From contig CP102274.1 in NCBI GenBank assembly GCA_025149285.1, forward strand, positions 5,048,001-5,112,000: a stretch of DNA of 64,000 nucleotides, in the 5' to 3' direction. The stretch is from Hungatella hathewayi (GTDB taxonomy: Bacteria > Bacillota > Clostridia > Lachnospirales > Lachnospiraceae). This document shows, piece after piece, positions 34,116 to 44,004 of the stretch. A model generated the notes under the pieces. It saw only the letters and a list, made by a program, of their open reading frames with translations, was not told the DNA's origin and ran no database searches. The stretch's first letter is position 1, and the number at the start of each line of letters is the position of its first letter. The position numbers and the translations under genes are program-made.

Positions 34116-36134
34116 TTATTCCTCTTCTTTTCCCATATCCGCCATGAAAATCATGATATCATTGCTTCTTGCGATGAACTTCGTCATGCGCTCCGGAGTC
34201 AGGGAACCGTGGCTTAATGCAGCCAGGTCGTACAGCTGTTCACAGATTTCCTGAATGTGTTCGCCTTCTCTGTGATTCAGCACATACTGAACCAGTTTAT
34301 TGTTATAGTTGAGCACCAGAGTCTCACCGCCGGCGCCAAACATGGACGGATCCATACCCGGCATGGTGTACATCTTCATCATTTCCTGCATACGGCGGCT
34401 GTCTTCCGATACAGTAATCATGGAGGAAACGGCTTCATTTTTCAGTTTCTCCACTCTTACTTCCAGTTTATCATTGCCAAGCGCCTTCTTGAACACCTCG
34501 GTCAGTGCGTCCACATCGCCCTTCATGGCTTCTCTGGCCTCTTCCGTCATCTCTTCTTTAAAGCTGTCGGATAAGTCAGAGTTGATGGCTAAGAACTTCA
34601 CATTCTCATTCTTCTGCTCCAGGAAATTGATGAACGGGCTGTCGATGTTCTGAGTCATATAGACCGCGTCCATGCCCTCCTGCTTAAACATATTGATGTA
34701 CTGGCTCTGTTCCTTCTCATCTGTGATATAGAATACGGTGTTCTCATGCTTTTCCTTATTCTCTTCCAGACAATCGGACAGGGTTAAGTATTTGCCTTCC
34801 AGATTCTTGAAAATGAGGTAATCGTTCATCTTCTCAGCAAATTTCTCATCCTTTAAGCAGCCGAACTTGATAAATGGATTGATGTCATCCCAGTACTTCT
34901 CGTAGTTCTCACGGTCAGTCTTAAACATTCCGCTTAACTTGTCCGCAACCTTCTTTGTGATGTAATCGGATATCTTCTTAACAAAGCCGTCATTCTGCAG
35001 CGCGCTTCTCGATACGTTAAGCGGCAGATCCGGACAATCGATGACGCCCTTTAACAGCATTAAGAATTCCGGAATTACTTCTTTGATGTTGTCTGCGATA
35101 AATACCTGGTTGTTGTAAAGCTTGATCACGCCCTCTAAGCTGTCGTAATTTAAGTTCAGCTTCGGGAAATACAAGATTCCCTTTAAGTTAAACGGATAAT
35201 CCATGTTTAAATGAATCCAGAACAGCGGTTCCTTGTAATCATGGAATACCTTGCGGTAGAAGCTCTTATACTCTTCCTCGGTGCACTCGTTGGGATGCTT
35301 GTTCCAGAGCGGGTGAATGTCATTTTCCGGAACAGGGCGCTTTAAGATCTTATATTTTTCCTTTGCAGGAGAAATCTCGACAACCTCTTTTTCGCCGTTC
35401 TCGTTCTCCTTCTCCTCGGTCTTTGCCTCCTCAACGATCGTCTCGATGATGGTGTCTTTCTCCGCCAGTTCATCTTTTTCAATCGTTTCATACTGCGGCT
35501 CCGCAGAAGAATTCTCAAGATAAATCTCCACCGGCATGAAGGAACAGTACTTCTCCAGCACCTCTCTGGCGCGGTATTCATTGCAGAACTCCAGGCTCTC
35601 TTCATTCAGGTACAGCTTAATCGTCGTTCCGAAAGAGGTCTTATCCCCCTCTTCCATCTCATACTCCGTGCCGCCGTCCGACTCCCAGTGAACCGGCGCA
35701 GCGCCTTCCTGGTACGATAAGGTATCAATGGTCACCTTATCGGCTACCATAAATGCAGAATAGAAGCCCAGACCGAAATGGCCGATGATCTGATCCTCGT
35801 TTGCCTTATCCTTATACTTCTCCAGGAAATCCTGTGCTCCTGAAAATGCGATCTGGTTGATATACTCATCCACTTCATCCATGGTCATGCCGAGACCGTT
35901 ATCGGCGAAGGTAATCGTCTTTTCATTGGAATCCACCGTCACGGTAATCTTAAATTCCACATCCTCCGGCTTCTGCCACTCTCCCATGATCTCAAGCTTC
36001 TTTAATTTCGTGATCGCGTCACAGCCGTTAGACACTAATTCACGGTAGAAAATGTCGTGATCCGAATAAAGCCACTTCTTGATAATCGGGAATATGTTTT
36101 CACTGTTAATTGTCAAACTTCCTGTCTTTGCCAT
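34116..36134 (-). CDS. htpG: Chaperone HtpG (Hsp90)
   Basis: The 672-residue protein has the N-terminal ATP-binding domain (FYRELVSNGCDAITKLKKL and the DNGLGMT box, GHFGLGFYSAFMVAD), the middle domain (IKLYNNQVFIADNIKEVIPEF; VSRSALQND) and the C-terminal dimer domain. Inserts rich in Glu/Lys near residue 230 are common in clostridial HtpG. It is an ATP-dependent folding chaperone. The start at 36134 has the better spaced AAGGAG; an ATG two codons upstream is possible. A CIRCE operator and a strong promoter precede it. Confidence 0.95.
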   Translation of the reverse strand: MAKTGSLTINSENIFPIIKKWLYSDHDIFYRELVSNGCDAITKLKKLEIMGEWQKPEDVEFKITVTVDSNEKTITFADNGLGMTMDEVDEYINQIAFSGAQDFLEKYKDKANEDQIIGHFGLGFYSAFMVADKVTIDTLSYQEGAAPVHWESDGGTEYEMEEGDKTSFGTTIKLYLNEESLEFCNEYRAREVLEKYCSFMPVEIYLENSSAEPQYETIEKDELAEKDTIIETIVEEAKTEEKENENGEKEVVEISPAKEKYKILKRPVPENDIHPLWNKHPNECTEEEYKSFYRKVFHDYKEPLFWIHLNMDYPFNLKGILYFPKLNLNYDSLEGVIKLYNNQVFIADNIKEVIPEFLMLLKGVIDCPDLPLNVSRSALQNDGFVKKISDYITKKVADKLSGMFKTDRENYEKYWDDINPFIKFGCLKDEKFAEKMNDYLIFKNLEGKYLTLSDCLEENKEKHENTVFYITDEKEQSQYINMFKQEGMDAVYMTQNIDSPFINFLEQKNENVKFLAINSDLSDSFKEEMTEEAREAMKGDVDALTEVFKKALGNDKLEVRVEKLKNEAVSSMITVSEDSRRMQEMMKMYTMPGMDPSMFGAGGETLVLNYNNKLVQYVLNHREGEHIQEICEQLYDLAALSHGSLTPERMTKFIARSNDIMIFMADMGKEEE

Positions 36135-36211
36135 ATCCATACACTCCTTGCTCTTTGCTGTATATTTTTCCATGGACAACCATGGTTTCTCACGCTTTGC
36201 CTGCAAAGAGT

Positions 36212-36240
36212 ATTTTAATACTCCCGTTTCCAAATGTCAA
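36212..36240 (-). promoter_or_regulatory. Sigma-A promoter of htpG
   Basis: TTGACA (36235-36240 read on minus) and TAAAAT (36212-36217) are 17 bp apart, directly downstream of the CIRCE element. Confidence 0.8.
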
Positions 36241-36247
36241 TAGAAAA

Positions 36248-36274
36248 TTAGCACTCATTTAAAATGAGTGCTAG
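36248..36274 (-). promoter_or_regulatory. CIRCE operator (HrcA site) upstream of htpG
   Basis: TTAGCACTC, a 9-bp spacer and GAGTGCTAG match the consensus TTAGCACTC-N9-GAGTGCTAA at all but the last base. HrcA binds such sites and represses heat-shock genes. It lies just upstream of the -35 box. Confidence 0.93.
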
Positions 36275-36281
36275 TAATTCT

Positions 36282-36779
36282 CTATTCTTCCTCAAAAATG
36301 ATCTCGTTCTTCTTCAAAAAGCTTCTCACCGCCTGATCCCATTCCGAATCCAGAGTCTTGTCCAGCGTAAAAAATGAGACCGAGGTGCCTGTCACACAGA
36401 ACAGCTTCCCTTCCTCATAACGGATGTTTAAATACAGGCCGTTGACCTGATCCGCCCTCAGAGGCATCTGGCGTGCCGCCACAAACTTCTCCACGGCCTG
36501 AGGCGGCATCTGCAGCACAATCTGAAAGCTTCCCGGAAGCTTCTTCCCCTTAATCAGTGAAAAACAGTACGGCCGGATCATCTTCCAGGAGGACAGCTCC
36601 TCCAGCTGGTTCTCTTCCAGCTCTTCCTCTGAATAGTACCCCTGACGGATATGCCCGTCGATGGTAAACACATTAAAGGTAATAATCTCGGCTTCCCGAA
36701 TCAGGAAGTGATCAAACGTCTCTCCCATAAAGAGTCTGGCAGTAAATTGTTTCATATCTTCAATTTTCAATGCTATCAT
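36282..36779 (-). CDS. DUF5721-family protein
   Basis: The 165-residue protein starts MIALKIEDMKQFTARLF behind a GGGAG site and contains HIRQGYYSEEELEE and PYCFSLIKGKKLPGSF, which resemble DUF5721 proteins of Lachnospiraceae. No membrane segment, signal or catalytic motif is visible. It is mostly acidic and likely cytoplasmic. It sits between htpG and the divergent M18 peptidase. Function is unknown. Confidence 0.7.
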   Translation of the reverse strand: MIALKIEDMKQFTARLFMGETFDHFLIREAEIITFNVFTIDGHIRQGYYSEEELEENQLEELSSWKMIRPYCFSLIKGKKLPGSFQIVLQMPPQAVEKFVAARQMPLRADQVNGLYLNIRYEEGKLFCVTGTSVSFFTLDKTLDSEWDQAVRSFLKKNEIIFEEE

Positions 36780-36955
36780 TTCACATTCTCCCGTATTCTT
36801 TCTGCATTTCATTCGCCAATCGCTGACCGCAGTCTCATTGGAACTATTTTACCATAGAAGGTGCGGGGATGCCATTCTTTCTTAAAACCAATTCCCACCG
36901 CTTCCACTTTGTGATATACTAAGAGCTGTAATTACACAGAAAAGAGGCTAATCCT

Positions 36956-38242
36956 ATGAATGATATGAAACAGCTGGAGCGGCTGATCTCCGCTTCCGTA
37001 TCCCCGTATCACTGCATCATGACGGCGGCCGCTGATTTAGACGCCGCCGGATTTACAGAACTTCCCCTTTCCGGCTCCTGGAAGCTGGAACAGGGACACT
37101 CCTACTATATAAAAGCTTATGATTCCACGCTGATCGCATTTACCATCGGCGAGCTGACGGATCAGGCTCTGAAGCTTAAACTGGCCGCTTCCCATACAGA
37201 CTGGCCCTGCTTAAAATTAAAGCCGTCTCCGGAGGTAACTTCAGGACGGTATGGAAAGCTCAACACAGAAGTCTACGGCGGACCGCTTATGCATACCTGG
37301 TTCGACAGGCCGCTGTCCATGGCAGGCAAAGTCTGTGTAACCGGTGATGCTCCCGGCGGAACGAAAACCGTCTTCGTTGACTTCCGGCGCCCGGTGCTCA
37401 CAATTCCCAATCTGGCGATCCACATGAACCGGGAAGCCAATCAGGGGGTTGCCGTCAATCCGCAGATTGACATGCTTCCGCTCCTGACCTTAATTAAAAA
37501 CGATCTGGAAAAGGAGGATTTCTTCTTAAAGGCGCTGGCCGCTTCAGCCGGCGTGGAGCAGGAAGATATCCTGGACTACGAGATCTACATCTACAATACG
37601 GAGAGCGGCACTCTGTGCGGGCTGGACGGCGAATTCTATTCCGCTCCGCGTCTCGACAACCTGACCTCCGTACAGGCCTGTTTAAGCGGCATCATGAACA
37701 GCACCGCAGGAAATGAGATTCATGTGATCGCACTTTATGACAATGAGGAGATCGGAAGCAGCACGAAACAGGGTGCCGCTTCACTGCTCATGGACCGAGT
37801 GCTGGAAAAACTGTTCCTGTCCCTGGGCTGCTCCAGGGAAACCTACTTAAATGCCCTGTTTGACGGCTTCATGCTGTCCCTCGACGTCGCACATGCAATC
37901 CATCCCAACCACGGTGAAAAATGCGATATTAAGAACCAGATCCACATGGGAGACGGCGTCGCCATCAAGCTGTCGGCCAGCCAGTCCTATGCGACCGACG
38001 CGACCAGCACTGGAATGATTGAAAGCATCTGCAGAAATGCCAAAATTCCATACAGGAAATTTTCCAACCGATCCGATATGAAGGGCGGCTCCACGCTCGG
38101 AAGCATCTCCTCCAGCTATTTAACGATGCGCACCGTGGATGCGGGAATCCCCATGCTGGCCATGCATTCTGCCAGAGAGGTCATGGGCACCGCCGACCAG
38201 AAAGCTCTCGTCGATCTGGTGACCGCGTATTTTAACGCTTAA
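36956..38242 (+). CDS. M18-family aminopeptidase
   Basis: The 428-residue protein has the M18 metal and catalytic motifs: SHTDWPCLKLKP near residue 80, a DNEEIGSSTKQGA block near residue 260 (metal-binding Asp/Glu), and DVAHAIHPNHGEKCD near residue 310, plus a C-terminal MHSAREVMG histidine. It cuts N-terminal, often acidic, residues from peptides in the cytoplasm as a large dodecamer. Length fits the family. A terminator follows. Confidence 0.93.
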   Translation: MNDMKQLERLISASVSPYHCIMTAAADLDAAGFTELPLSGSWKLEQGHSYYIKAYDSTLIAFTIGELTDQALKLKLAASHTDWPCLKLKPSPEVTSGRYGKLNTEVYGGPLMHTWFDRPLSMAGKVCVTGDAPGGTKTVFVDFRRPVLTIPNLAIHMNREANQGVAVNPQIDMLPLLTLIKNDLEKEDFFLKALAASAGVEQEDILDYEIYIYNTESGTLCGLDGEFYSAPRLDNLTSVQACLSGIMNSTAGNEIHVIALYDNEEIGSSTKQGAASLLMDRVLEKLFLSLGCSRETYLNALFDGFMLSLDVAHAIHPNHGEKCDIKNQIHMGDGVAIKLSASQSYATDATSTGMIESICRNAKIPYRKFSNRSDMKGGSTLGSISSSYLTMRTVDAGIPMLAMHSAREVMGTADQKALVDLVTAYFNA

Positions 38243-38293
38243 AGTTCTATGTGCATAAAGCCGGCTGTAATAGCCGAATCCAACAGAGGAAAA

Positions 38294-38337
38294 GAAGAAA
38301 GGAGTCTCCGCACAACATGGAGCTCCTTTCTTTTTTC
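38294..38337 (+). terminator. Terminator of the M18 aminopeptidase gene
   Basis: AGAAAGGAGT pairs with AGCTCCTTTCT over an inner CTCC/GGAG stem and is followed by TTTTTT. Confidence 0.75.
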
Positions 38338-38394
38338 TCTGTTATATTGCCTCTTCTCTTTCCGCCTTCTGTCCCTCTGCGCTTCGGCCACCCG

Positions 38395-38625
38395 TTATTC
38401 GTAACTCTTCATCGTCTCCGGCACAATCTCTCTGCCGGTCTCCAGCGGTGCGGTCGATGTGCGGCTTCCTTCCCAGTAGCGGTACACATACGTACTGGTA
38501 AATAAAAGTCCTGCCGCCACAAAAAGAATCAGAATAATCTTAAGTACCGCGGCAAAAACTGCCTTCCCCCTTTTACTTTTGCGCTTCCGGCTCCTGCCCC
38601 GGCTGCTCCTTCCCCCTTCTGCCAT
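38395..38625 (-). CDS. Small basic membrane protein
   Basis: The 76-residue protein has a very basic N-terminus (SSRGRSRKRKSKRGK), one membrane helix (about 23-46, AAVLKIILILFVAAGLL) and an outward tail. It is not a family I recognise. It starts 27 bp behind the PrsA-like foldase gene and probably shares its transcript; similar short anchored proteins follow prsA-like genes in related genomes only by my recollection. A role at the membrane is likely, nothing more. Confidence 0.6.
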   Translation of the reverse strand: MAEGGRSSRGRSRKRKSKRGKAVFAAVLKIILILFVAAGLLFTSTYVYRYWEGSRTSTAPLETGREIVPETMKSYE

Positions 38626-38652
38626 GGAATGCCCCTCTGCTTTCCTTCCCCT

Positions 38653-39627
38653 TTATTGATTGGGAAAATGTTTTCTGTACAAGTCAAAAAAATTCGTGGT
38701 AGTCGTCTTATCGTCAATGGAAAACTTGATACCATCCCAGATATCGTTGCTGAATGTAACCGGATTCTCCGCTTTAAACTGATTGTAAATCTGTCCGAAC
38801 GCGTCCTTTTTCCTTTGCTGGTACAGGTTATCTTTCCTCGCCTGTGTAGCGTCCTCATCGTAATCGCTGACACATCGGAAGATATAAAACGTACCGTTGT
38901 CCTCCACCACCGGACTGATCTCACCCGCAGTCAGGGAAAATGCTGCATCTTCCACTGCTTTTTTCGCTTCTCCCCGCCCCAGCTGCTTCCGAATCTCGTT
39001 GCTCTCTGAATACTCCCGCGCTATTGCTTCGAAGTCCGCCCCGTCTTCCTTCACCTGTTCCAGCACGTCCTGAGCCGTATTGCCATCCGAGAGAACGATC
39101 TGGTCAATGGTTATGACCTTGGCCTCGCTGTCGCTGATCTCCAGATTCATATCCTTTGTCAGCTCACTGACCACCTTGTTGGACAGAAAGTATTCCTCGT
39201 ACATCGTCCGTACATCGTCCTCCTTCACTCCCATGTACACGATGTCGTCCTCGGTCAGAGACTCATAATATTCCTCCGACAGCTTCCGGATCTCCTCCTT
39301 CTCCGTGCTCGTGATGATAATCTCCTGATCCTTTGCCAGAAGGTTCATCAATTTCATCTCCTGGAGAAATTCCCGGGCCTGTCCCAGCAGATACGTCTCA
39401 AAGGTCTCTCCGTCCGGCAGCTCCACGCTCCAGATCTGGCCGGTATAGGCCTGCTGGTAACGGTTGCGCTCCGTCGCCACAATGATCATGGACTGCGGAA
39501 GTGTGTATGCCTTCGTTTCATTTACCTCTGAGACCATGGGAAGCCCCCTGGTACAGCCGGTAAGAAGCATGGCGGCCAGAACGGCGGCCAGCGTTTGTTT
39601 CACTTTTTTTCTATATTTAAAATTCAT
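38653..39627 (-). CDS. Peptidyl-prolyl isomerase lipoprotein (PrsA/SurA-like)
   Basis: The 324-residue protein has a lipoprotein signal with lipobox LLTGC near residue 25, an N-terminal chaperone part and a parvulin-type PpiC domain (about 165-260: ITIDQIVLSDGNTAQDVLEQ, GADFEAIAREYSES, AGEISPVVEDNGTFYIF). It assists folding of secreted proteins outside the membrane. The start at 39627 follows GGAGTTG. It precedes the small membrane protein in an apparent two-gene unit. Confidence 0.88.
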   Translation of the reverse strand: MNFKYRKKVKQTLAAVLAAMLLTGCTRGLPMVSEVNETKAYTLPQSMIIVATERNRYQQAYTGQIWSVELPDGETFETYLLGQAREFLQEMKLMNLLAKDQEIIITSTEKEEIRKLSEEYYESLTEDDIVYMGVKEDDVRTMYEEYFLSNKVVSELTKDMNLEISDSEAKVITIDQIVLSDGNTAQDVLEQVKEDGADFEAIAREYSESNEIRKQLGRGEAKKAVEDAAFSLTAGEISPVVEDNGTFYIFRCVSDYDEDATQARKDNLYQQRKKDAFGQIYNQFKAENPVTFSNDIWDGIKFSIDDKTTTTNFFDLYRKHFPNQ

Positions 39628-39678
39628 GGACAACTCCTGTATGAATGAAAAACTCTCCTGTGTGTTATGCGAATAGTA

Positions 39679-40914
39679 TTATACCATACTTTCTGTCACG
39701 ATTCTACTTCCCTGATTCGTTTTTTCTACCAGAATATGGCTGCCGATCTGTTCTTTCAATTCTTCCACATGGGAAATGATTCCAACCATGCTGGATCCGC
39801 CGCTTAGTGAGGTCAGAATCGCCACTGCCTGCTCCAGCGCTTCCGCATCCAGAGAGCCAAATCCCTCGTCCACAAATAGGGCTTCCACCTGGATTCCCCC
39901 CGCATAGCTCTGTATCACATCCGAGGTTCCAAGCGCCAGCGCCAGGGCCGCGTTAAACGCCTCTCCGCCCGATAAGCTCTTCACGGAACGGCGCTTCCCC
40001 GTGTACTGGTCAAGCACCTCCATCTCCATACTCTCCCTGCTTCTCCTGTCTCTCGCCCGCTCCAGCCGGTGCAGCTCATACCGCTCCCCGCTCATCTTTA
40101 AAAGACGCTGGTTCGCCGCCCGGAGAATGTCCTCAAAGTACACGGATAAGACGTACTGCTCAAATACCAGGTTCCGTCCGTTATACCCTCCGGCCGCCCG
40201 TTCCAGCTCACGGACCACGCCGTACTCCGTCTCCAGCTTTTCCTTGACCTCCAGATGGCCTTTCAGGGTGGACAGTGACTGTCTGTTCAAAGCCAGAGCC
40301 GCACCCGTCCGTTCCTTTTCCTTTGCCGTCTGCTTCCGGTCCCTCTCACATTCCAAAAGTGCTGCCTCAAAGCCGGACAAATCCACCAGCTCCGTCTGCT
40401 TCGGAACCCGGATGGACGCTTTTAGCTGGGAATAAGCCGCCTTCTGTTTTTCCAGCTTCACCGAACAGTCCTGGTACTCCTTTTCACAGTCCCTGATCTC
40501 TTTTTCTTCCTGCTTCGTCTCTTCTTCCAGAAGCTTTAGCTTTTCCCCGATTTCCAGTAAAGCCTTCTCTCCTCCGTCGGATAAATCCATGACGCCAAGG
40601 TTTTCTTCCATGTTTTTTACAGCGCCCACCAGAGCCGCGGCGGCGCCTGCGGCCGCCGATGCCTTTTCCGAAGCGGCCTCATAGTCCGCTTTCAGCCTGC
40701 GGATCTCTTTCTCATCCGGTACCTCCCCCTCCATGGATGCAGGCACCGGATGGACTGTGGAGCCGCAGACCGGACACGGAATTCCCTCCGTTAAATCTCT
40801 TGCGATGATCCCCGCAGCCGCCTTCTTAAAACAGTCGTCCTGATATTCGTAAATCCGTTTCTTTTCCTTTGCCTCACCATCGAGCTTCAAATACGTTTCC
40901 TGCCGTTCTGTCAG
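39679..40914 (-). pseudogene. sbcC: sbcC, 3' part (zinc hook and C-terminal ATPase half)
   Basis: This part is in the same frame as the upstream sbcC part and is cut off from it by a single TAG at 40915-40917. It carries the zinc hook CPVCGS about 50 residues in, the returning coiled coil, the ABC signature SLSGGEAFNAALALALG and the Walker B VEALFVDEGFGSLD. A TTG at 40890 could restart translation, but no ribosome site precedes it and a hook-plus-C-half alone could not bind ATP normally. SbcC is the ATPase of the SbcCD double-strand break nuclease. A likely cause is CAG to TAG. Confidence 0.8.
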
Positions 40915-41952
40915 CTACCGGCAGGCGGCCTGCCATGAGGCAAGCCCCTTTTTCTGCTCCTCCAGTACGCGCAGTTCCGACTTTTTCCCTTCCAGCCGTT
41001 CTCTGCGGACGGGGATACGGCCGTATGCCTTTGCCAGCTCTCTCTTCTGTTCTTTTAAGCTGTCCCGTTCTTCCTCCAGCTTTTCCAGAGTCTTTCTGTC
41101 ATTCTCATACTTTCTGACCGCCTGATTGCCGCTTCGCAGTTCCTCAATGGCTCTGACCTGTTCCTTATAGGACCGGTCCAGTTCCCCAAGGCAGGAAGCC
41201 AGTTCTCTCTCCCTGCTCTCCAGCCGGTCGTCTTCCTGTTCTATAAAATCCAGAATTTTACGATAATTCCGGTTTTTCTTCGACTTCAGCTCTTCCCAGT
41301 CCCCGTTCTCAATCCGGAATGTTCCGGTGATCTCGTCCGCCCGGTGCTTTACCTCATCAATCCGGCCGTTTAACGCCTTCACTCTGGCCGACAGAAGCGC
41401 CGTCATCGTATCGTAGATCCGAGTCTGGAAAATATCCCGGAATATCTGAGTTCTCTCTTTAGAGCTGGACACGAGAAGCTGCTGAAATTCCCCCTGGGCA
41501 ATCATGGATATCTGGCGGAACTGGCGGTAGTCCAGACCAAGCAGCCCGGTCACCCGCTCGGTCACCTGGCTGCTCCCCGAGGCCAGAAGCGTCTCTCCCT
41601 CATAGAGTTCGCCGCCCTCCGGCTCTGTGGTCATCCCCTCACCTTTGAGCTTTGGTCTGTCATACTTTGGATTTCGGGTGACCCGGTACTGTTTTCCTCT
41701 GTGGGTGAAGTTCAGGGTTACAAAAGTAGGAGTGGACGCGTCCGCAAAGTCACTTCGGAGACTGTCCTTCTCCCGGATGCTTCCGCTGACCTCCCCGTAA
41801 AGGGCAAAGGTAATTCCATCAAATATCGTGGTTTTCCCGGAGCCTGTCGGTCCAGAGACCAGAAACAGTCCCTGCTGCATGGTCTCAAAATCCGCCTGCT
41901 CCACGCCTCTGTAGGGCCCCCAGCCACTTAAAACAAGCGATGTCGGCTTCAT
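40915..41952 (-). pseudogene. sbcC: sbcC, 5' part ending at a premature TAG
   Basis: The 345-residue product has the N-terminal ATPase half (Walker A SGPTGSGKTTIFD at about 33-45, FRQISMIAQGEFQQLL as Q-loop) and the ascending coiled coil, and then stops. Continuing past the TAG gives LTERQETY and the rest of the SbcC coil in the same frame, so one codon separates the two parts. The ATG overlaps the sbcD stop region. Without the C-terminal half the enzyme should be inactive. A sequencing error is possible and should be ruled out first. Confidence 0.8.
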
Positions 41953-43103
41953 GACCTCTCCTCCTCTGCCTGCTCGGCGGTCTCCCGCATCACGGCCTCC
42001 TGCTCTTTCGTCATGGCCTTTCCGGTAACAAGTTCATAAAAATCGGCAAAGAGTTCATACGGCCCCTTTTCTTTCATGATATCCTCATGAATCACGGATC
42101 CGTCCTGCTCCAGTGCCCGCTTTTCCCATTTTAGCTGCATGATATTGGGGTAGACGCTTCTAAGCGTTCCGATTGGATCCAGAAGCTCCGTCTCATCCGT
42201 TAAGACAGCCAGAATATAGTCTTCCGGATCCGCCGCACTGACGACCTCCGGAAGAATCAAGTCAGAAAGACGCCCCCTGATCTTTCGCATATCATGGACC
42301 GGTGTCAGTGGAAGGCGTTCCAGACTGACCTTTCCATCCTTCCCCACCTCACCGTACAGCACAGATTTCTGGTGGCTGCATTCTGAAAATGAGTATTTTA
42401 CCGGTGAACCGCTGTAATAGACCGGCTGTTTTCCGATCTGCTGGCATCCGTGGATATGGCCCAGAGCCGTATAGCAGAACGGCTGAAACAGCGCGGCCTC
42501 CACCTGATCCGTTCCGCCCACAGACACCCGCGTCTCCGAATCGGAGAGCTCCGGCAGCAGCCCCTGGTTCACCACAAACTGATGGGCCATCAGAATATCC
42601 CTTCCGCCGGGACTGTATGTCACATGGCGCAGGATTTCCTCGAAGCTTTCCTCGAACGTCTTCATACTGCTCCCGCACCGATAGAGGGATTTCACCTCCG
42701 CCGGTCTGGCAAACGGCGCCAGATGCACACGCACGGCTCCCCACTGGTCGGGAATATCCACAAACCGCACCGGATCTTCCAGTTTCCCTTCCAGATACAG
42801 CCCTCTTTTCTCCAGAATCCGGTTGGCAAAACCAATCCGCTCCCCGCAGTCATGATTCCCGGCAATGGCCAGAATCGTCACTCCCAGTTCAGAAAGCCCG
42901 GTCAAAAACAGGTCAAACATCGTCACGGCCGCGGCCGGCGGCACGGAACGGTCATATAAATCACCACTCAAAAGAACGGCATCTGCCTGCCGTTCTTTTA
43001 CGTAATCCGTTATCTGTTTCAATGCCGCATCCTGTTCCTCCAGCATGGAGAATCCGCCTACGGTCTTTCCGATATGGAGGTCTGATGTATGAATAAATCT
43101 CAT
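41949..43103 (-). CDS. sbcD: Exonuclease SbcD
   Basis: The 384-residue protein has the Mre11-type metallophosphatase motifs: TSDLHIGKTV near residue 8, LLSGDLYDRSVPP near residue 47, AIAGNHDCGERI near residue 82, MAHQF near 170 and TALGHIHGCQ near 215. It is the nuclease of the SbcCD complex that trims DNA ends and hairpins. Its stop overlaps the sbcC start by 4 bp, showing translational coupling. SbcD is intact while its partner is interrupted. Confidence 0.95.
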   Translation of the reverse strand: MRFIHTSDLHIGKTVGGFSMLEEQDAALKQITDYVKERQADAVLLSGDLYDRSVPPAAAVTMFDLFLTGLSELGVTILAIAGNHDCGERIGFANRILEKRGLYLEGKLEDPVRFVDIPDQWGAVRVHLAPFARPAEVKSLYRCGSSMKTFEESFEEILRHVTYSPGGRDILMAHQFVVNQGLLPELSDSETRVSVGGTDQVEAALFQPFCYTALGHIHGCQQIGKQPVYYSGSPVKYSFSECSHQKSVLYGEVGKDGKVSLERLPLTPVHDMRKIRGRLSDLILPEVVSAADPEDYILAVLTDETELLDPIGTLRSVYPNIMQLKWEKRALEQDGSVIHEDIMKEKGPYELFADFYELVTGKAMTKEQEAVMRETAEQAEEERS

Positions 43104-43170
43104 CCTCGTTCCTTTCGTCTAATACGTCTCCAGTACAGCTTTGTCAGTTTCCTGCTGTACCGGCAGTCCT

Positions 43171-43956
43171 CTACAGCAGAAGCTTCAGTATCTTTAACAC
43201 ACCGTCATTCACATTGGTATCCGTCTGAAATCTGGCTGTGGCTTTCACCTCCGGTCTGGCGTTTCCTACCGCAAAGCTGTAGTAAGCTTGTTCCAGCATC
43301 TCGATATCGTTTAACTGGTCACCGAAAGCCATCGTCTCCTCCGGTTTGATCTCCAGGCTGTCCTGCAAAAGCTTTACCGCCTGTCCTTTGTTGATCCCCG
43401 GTTTCATACAGTCCATCCACATATCGCCTGCGATGGTAATCTTCATCCGGTCACTGTATTTCTCTCTCAGTTCTCTGGTATGCGCTTCCACGTCAGTCTC
43501 ACGGTATACAGATATCTTGATGAACTGGGAATCCACTTTTGTCAGATCCGGCACCTGTTCCACACGGAACTGGTATCCCTCCACCAGCCAGTCGATAAAA
43601 TCCTGATTTTCCGTCTCCAAATAAACCACGTCCGGACCGCTGAGCATCACCTCGAGCCCCTCCATCCGCCGCACATCGCGCACCATGTCCATCACCGTTT
43701 CCCGGTCGATGGGATTTAAAAATAAATTCCGGCCATGGCAGCCCACGTAGGCTCCGTTGTCGGATAAGTAAAATACCTTTTCTTTGATAGGGCCGAAGAT
43801 CGATTCAATGCTGGCCCACTGACGCCCGCTGGCAGCCGCAAACTGTACCCCTTTTTCCCGAATCTTCATGATCACGTCGAGAAGCTCCGGATTCATCTCA
43901 TGGCTTCCGTCCGGCACCAGTGTGCCGTCAATATCTGATACGATCAGTTTAATCAT
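43171..43956 (-). CDS. Cof-type HAD-IIB hydrolase
   Basis: The 261-residue protein has the HAD nucleophile motif SDIDGTLV at residues 7-14, a IIB cap and motif GDQLNDIEMLEQAYYSFAVGNA near residue 210. Cof-like phosphatases act on sugar phosphates or cofactors; the substrate is not evident. It follows sbcD-upstream genes in the same direction, with its own RBS (GGAGGG). Confidence 0.92.
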   Translation of the reverse strand: MIKLIVSDIDGTLVPDGSHEMNPELLDVIMKIREKGVQFAAASGRQWASIESIFGPIKEKVFYLSDNGAYVGCHGRNLFLNPIDRETVMDMVRDVRRMEGLEVMLSGPDVVYLETENQDFIDWLVEGYQFRVEQVPDLTKVDSQFIKISVYRETDVEAHTRELREKYSDRMKITIAGDMWMDCMKPGINKGQAVKLLQDSLEIKPEETMAFGDQLNDIEMLEQAYYSFAVGNARPEVKATARFQTDTNVNDGVLKILKLLL

Positions 43957-44004
43957 CTCTTATCCCTCCTGGTTATGAGCATCCGGCGGACCTTCTGTGT
44001 CCGC

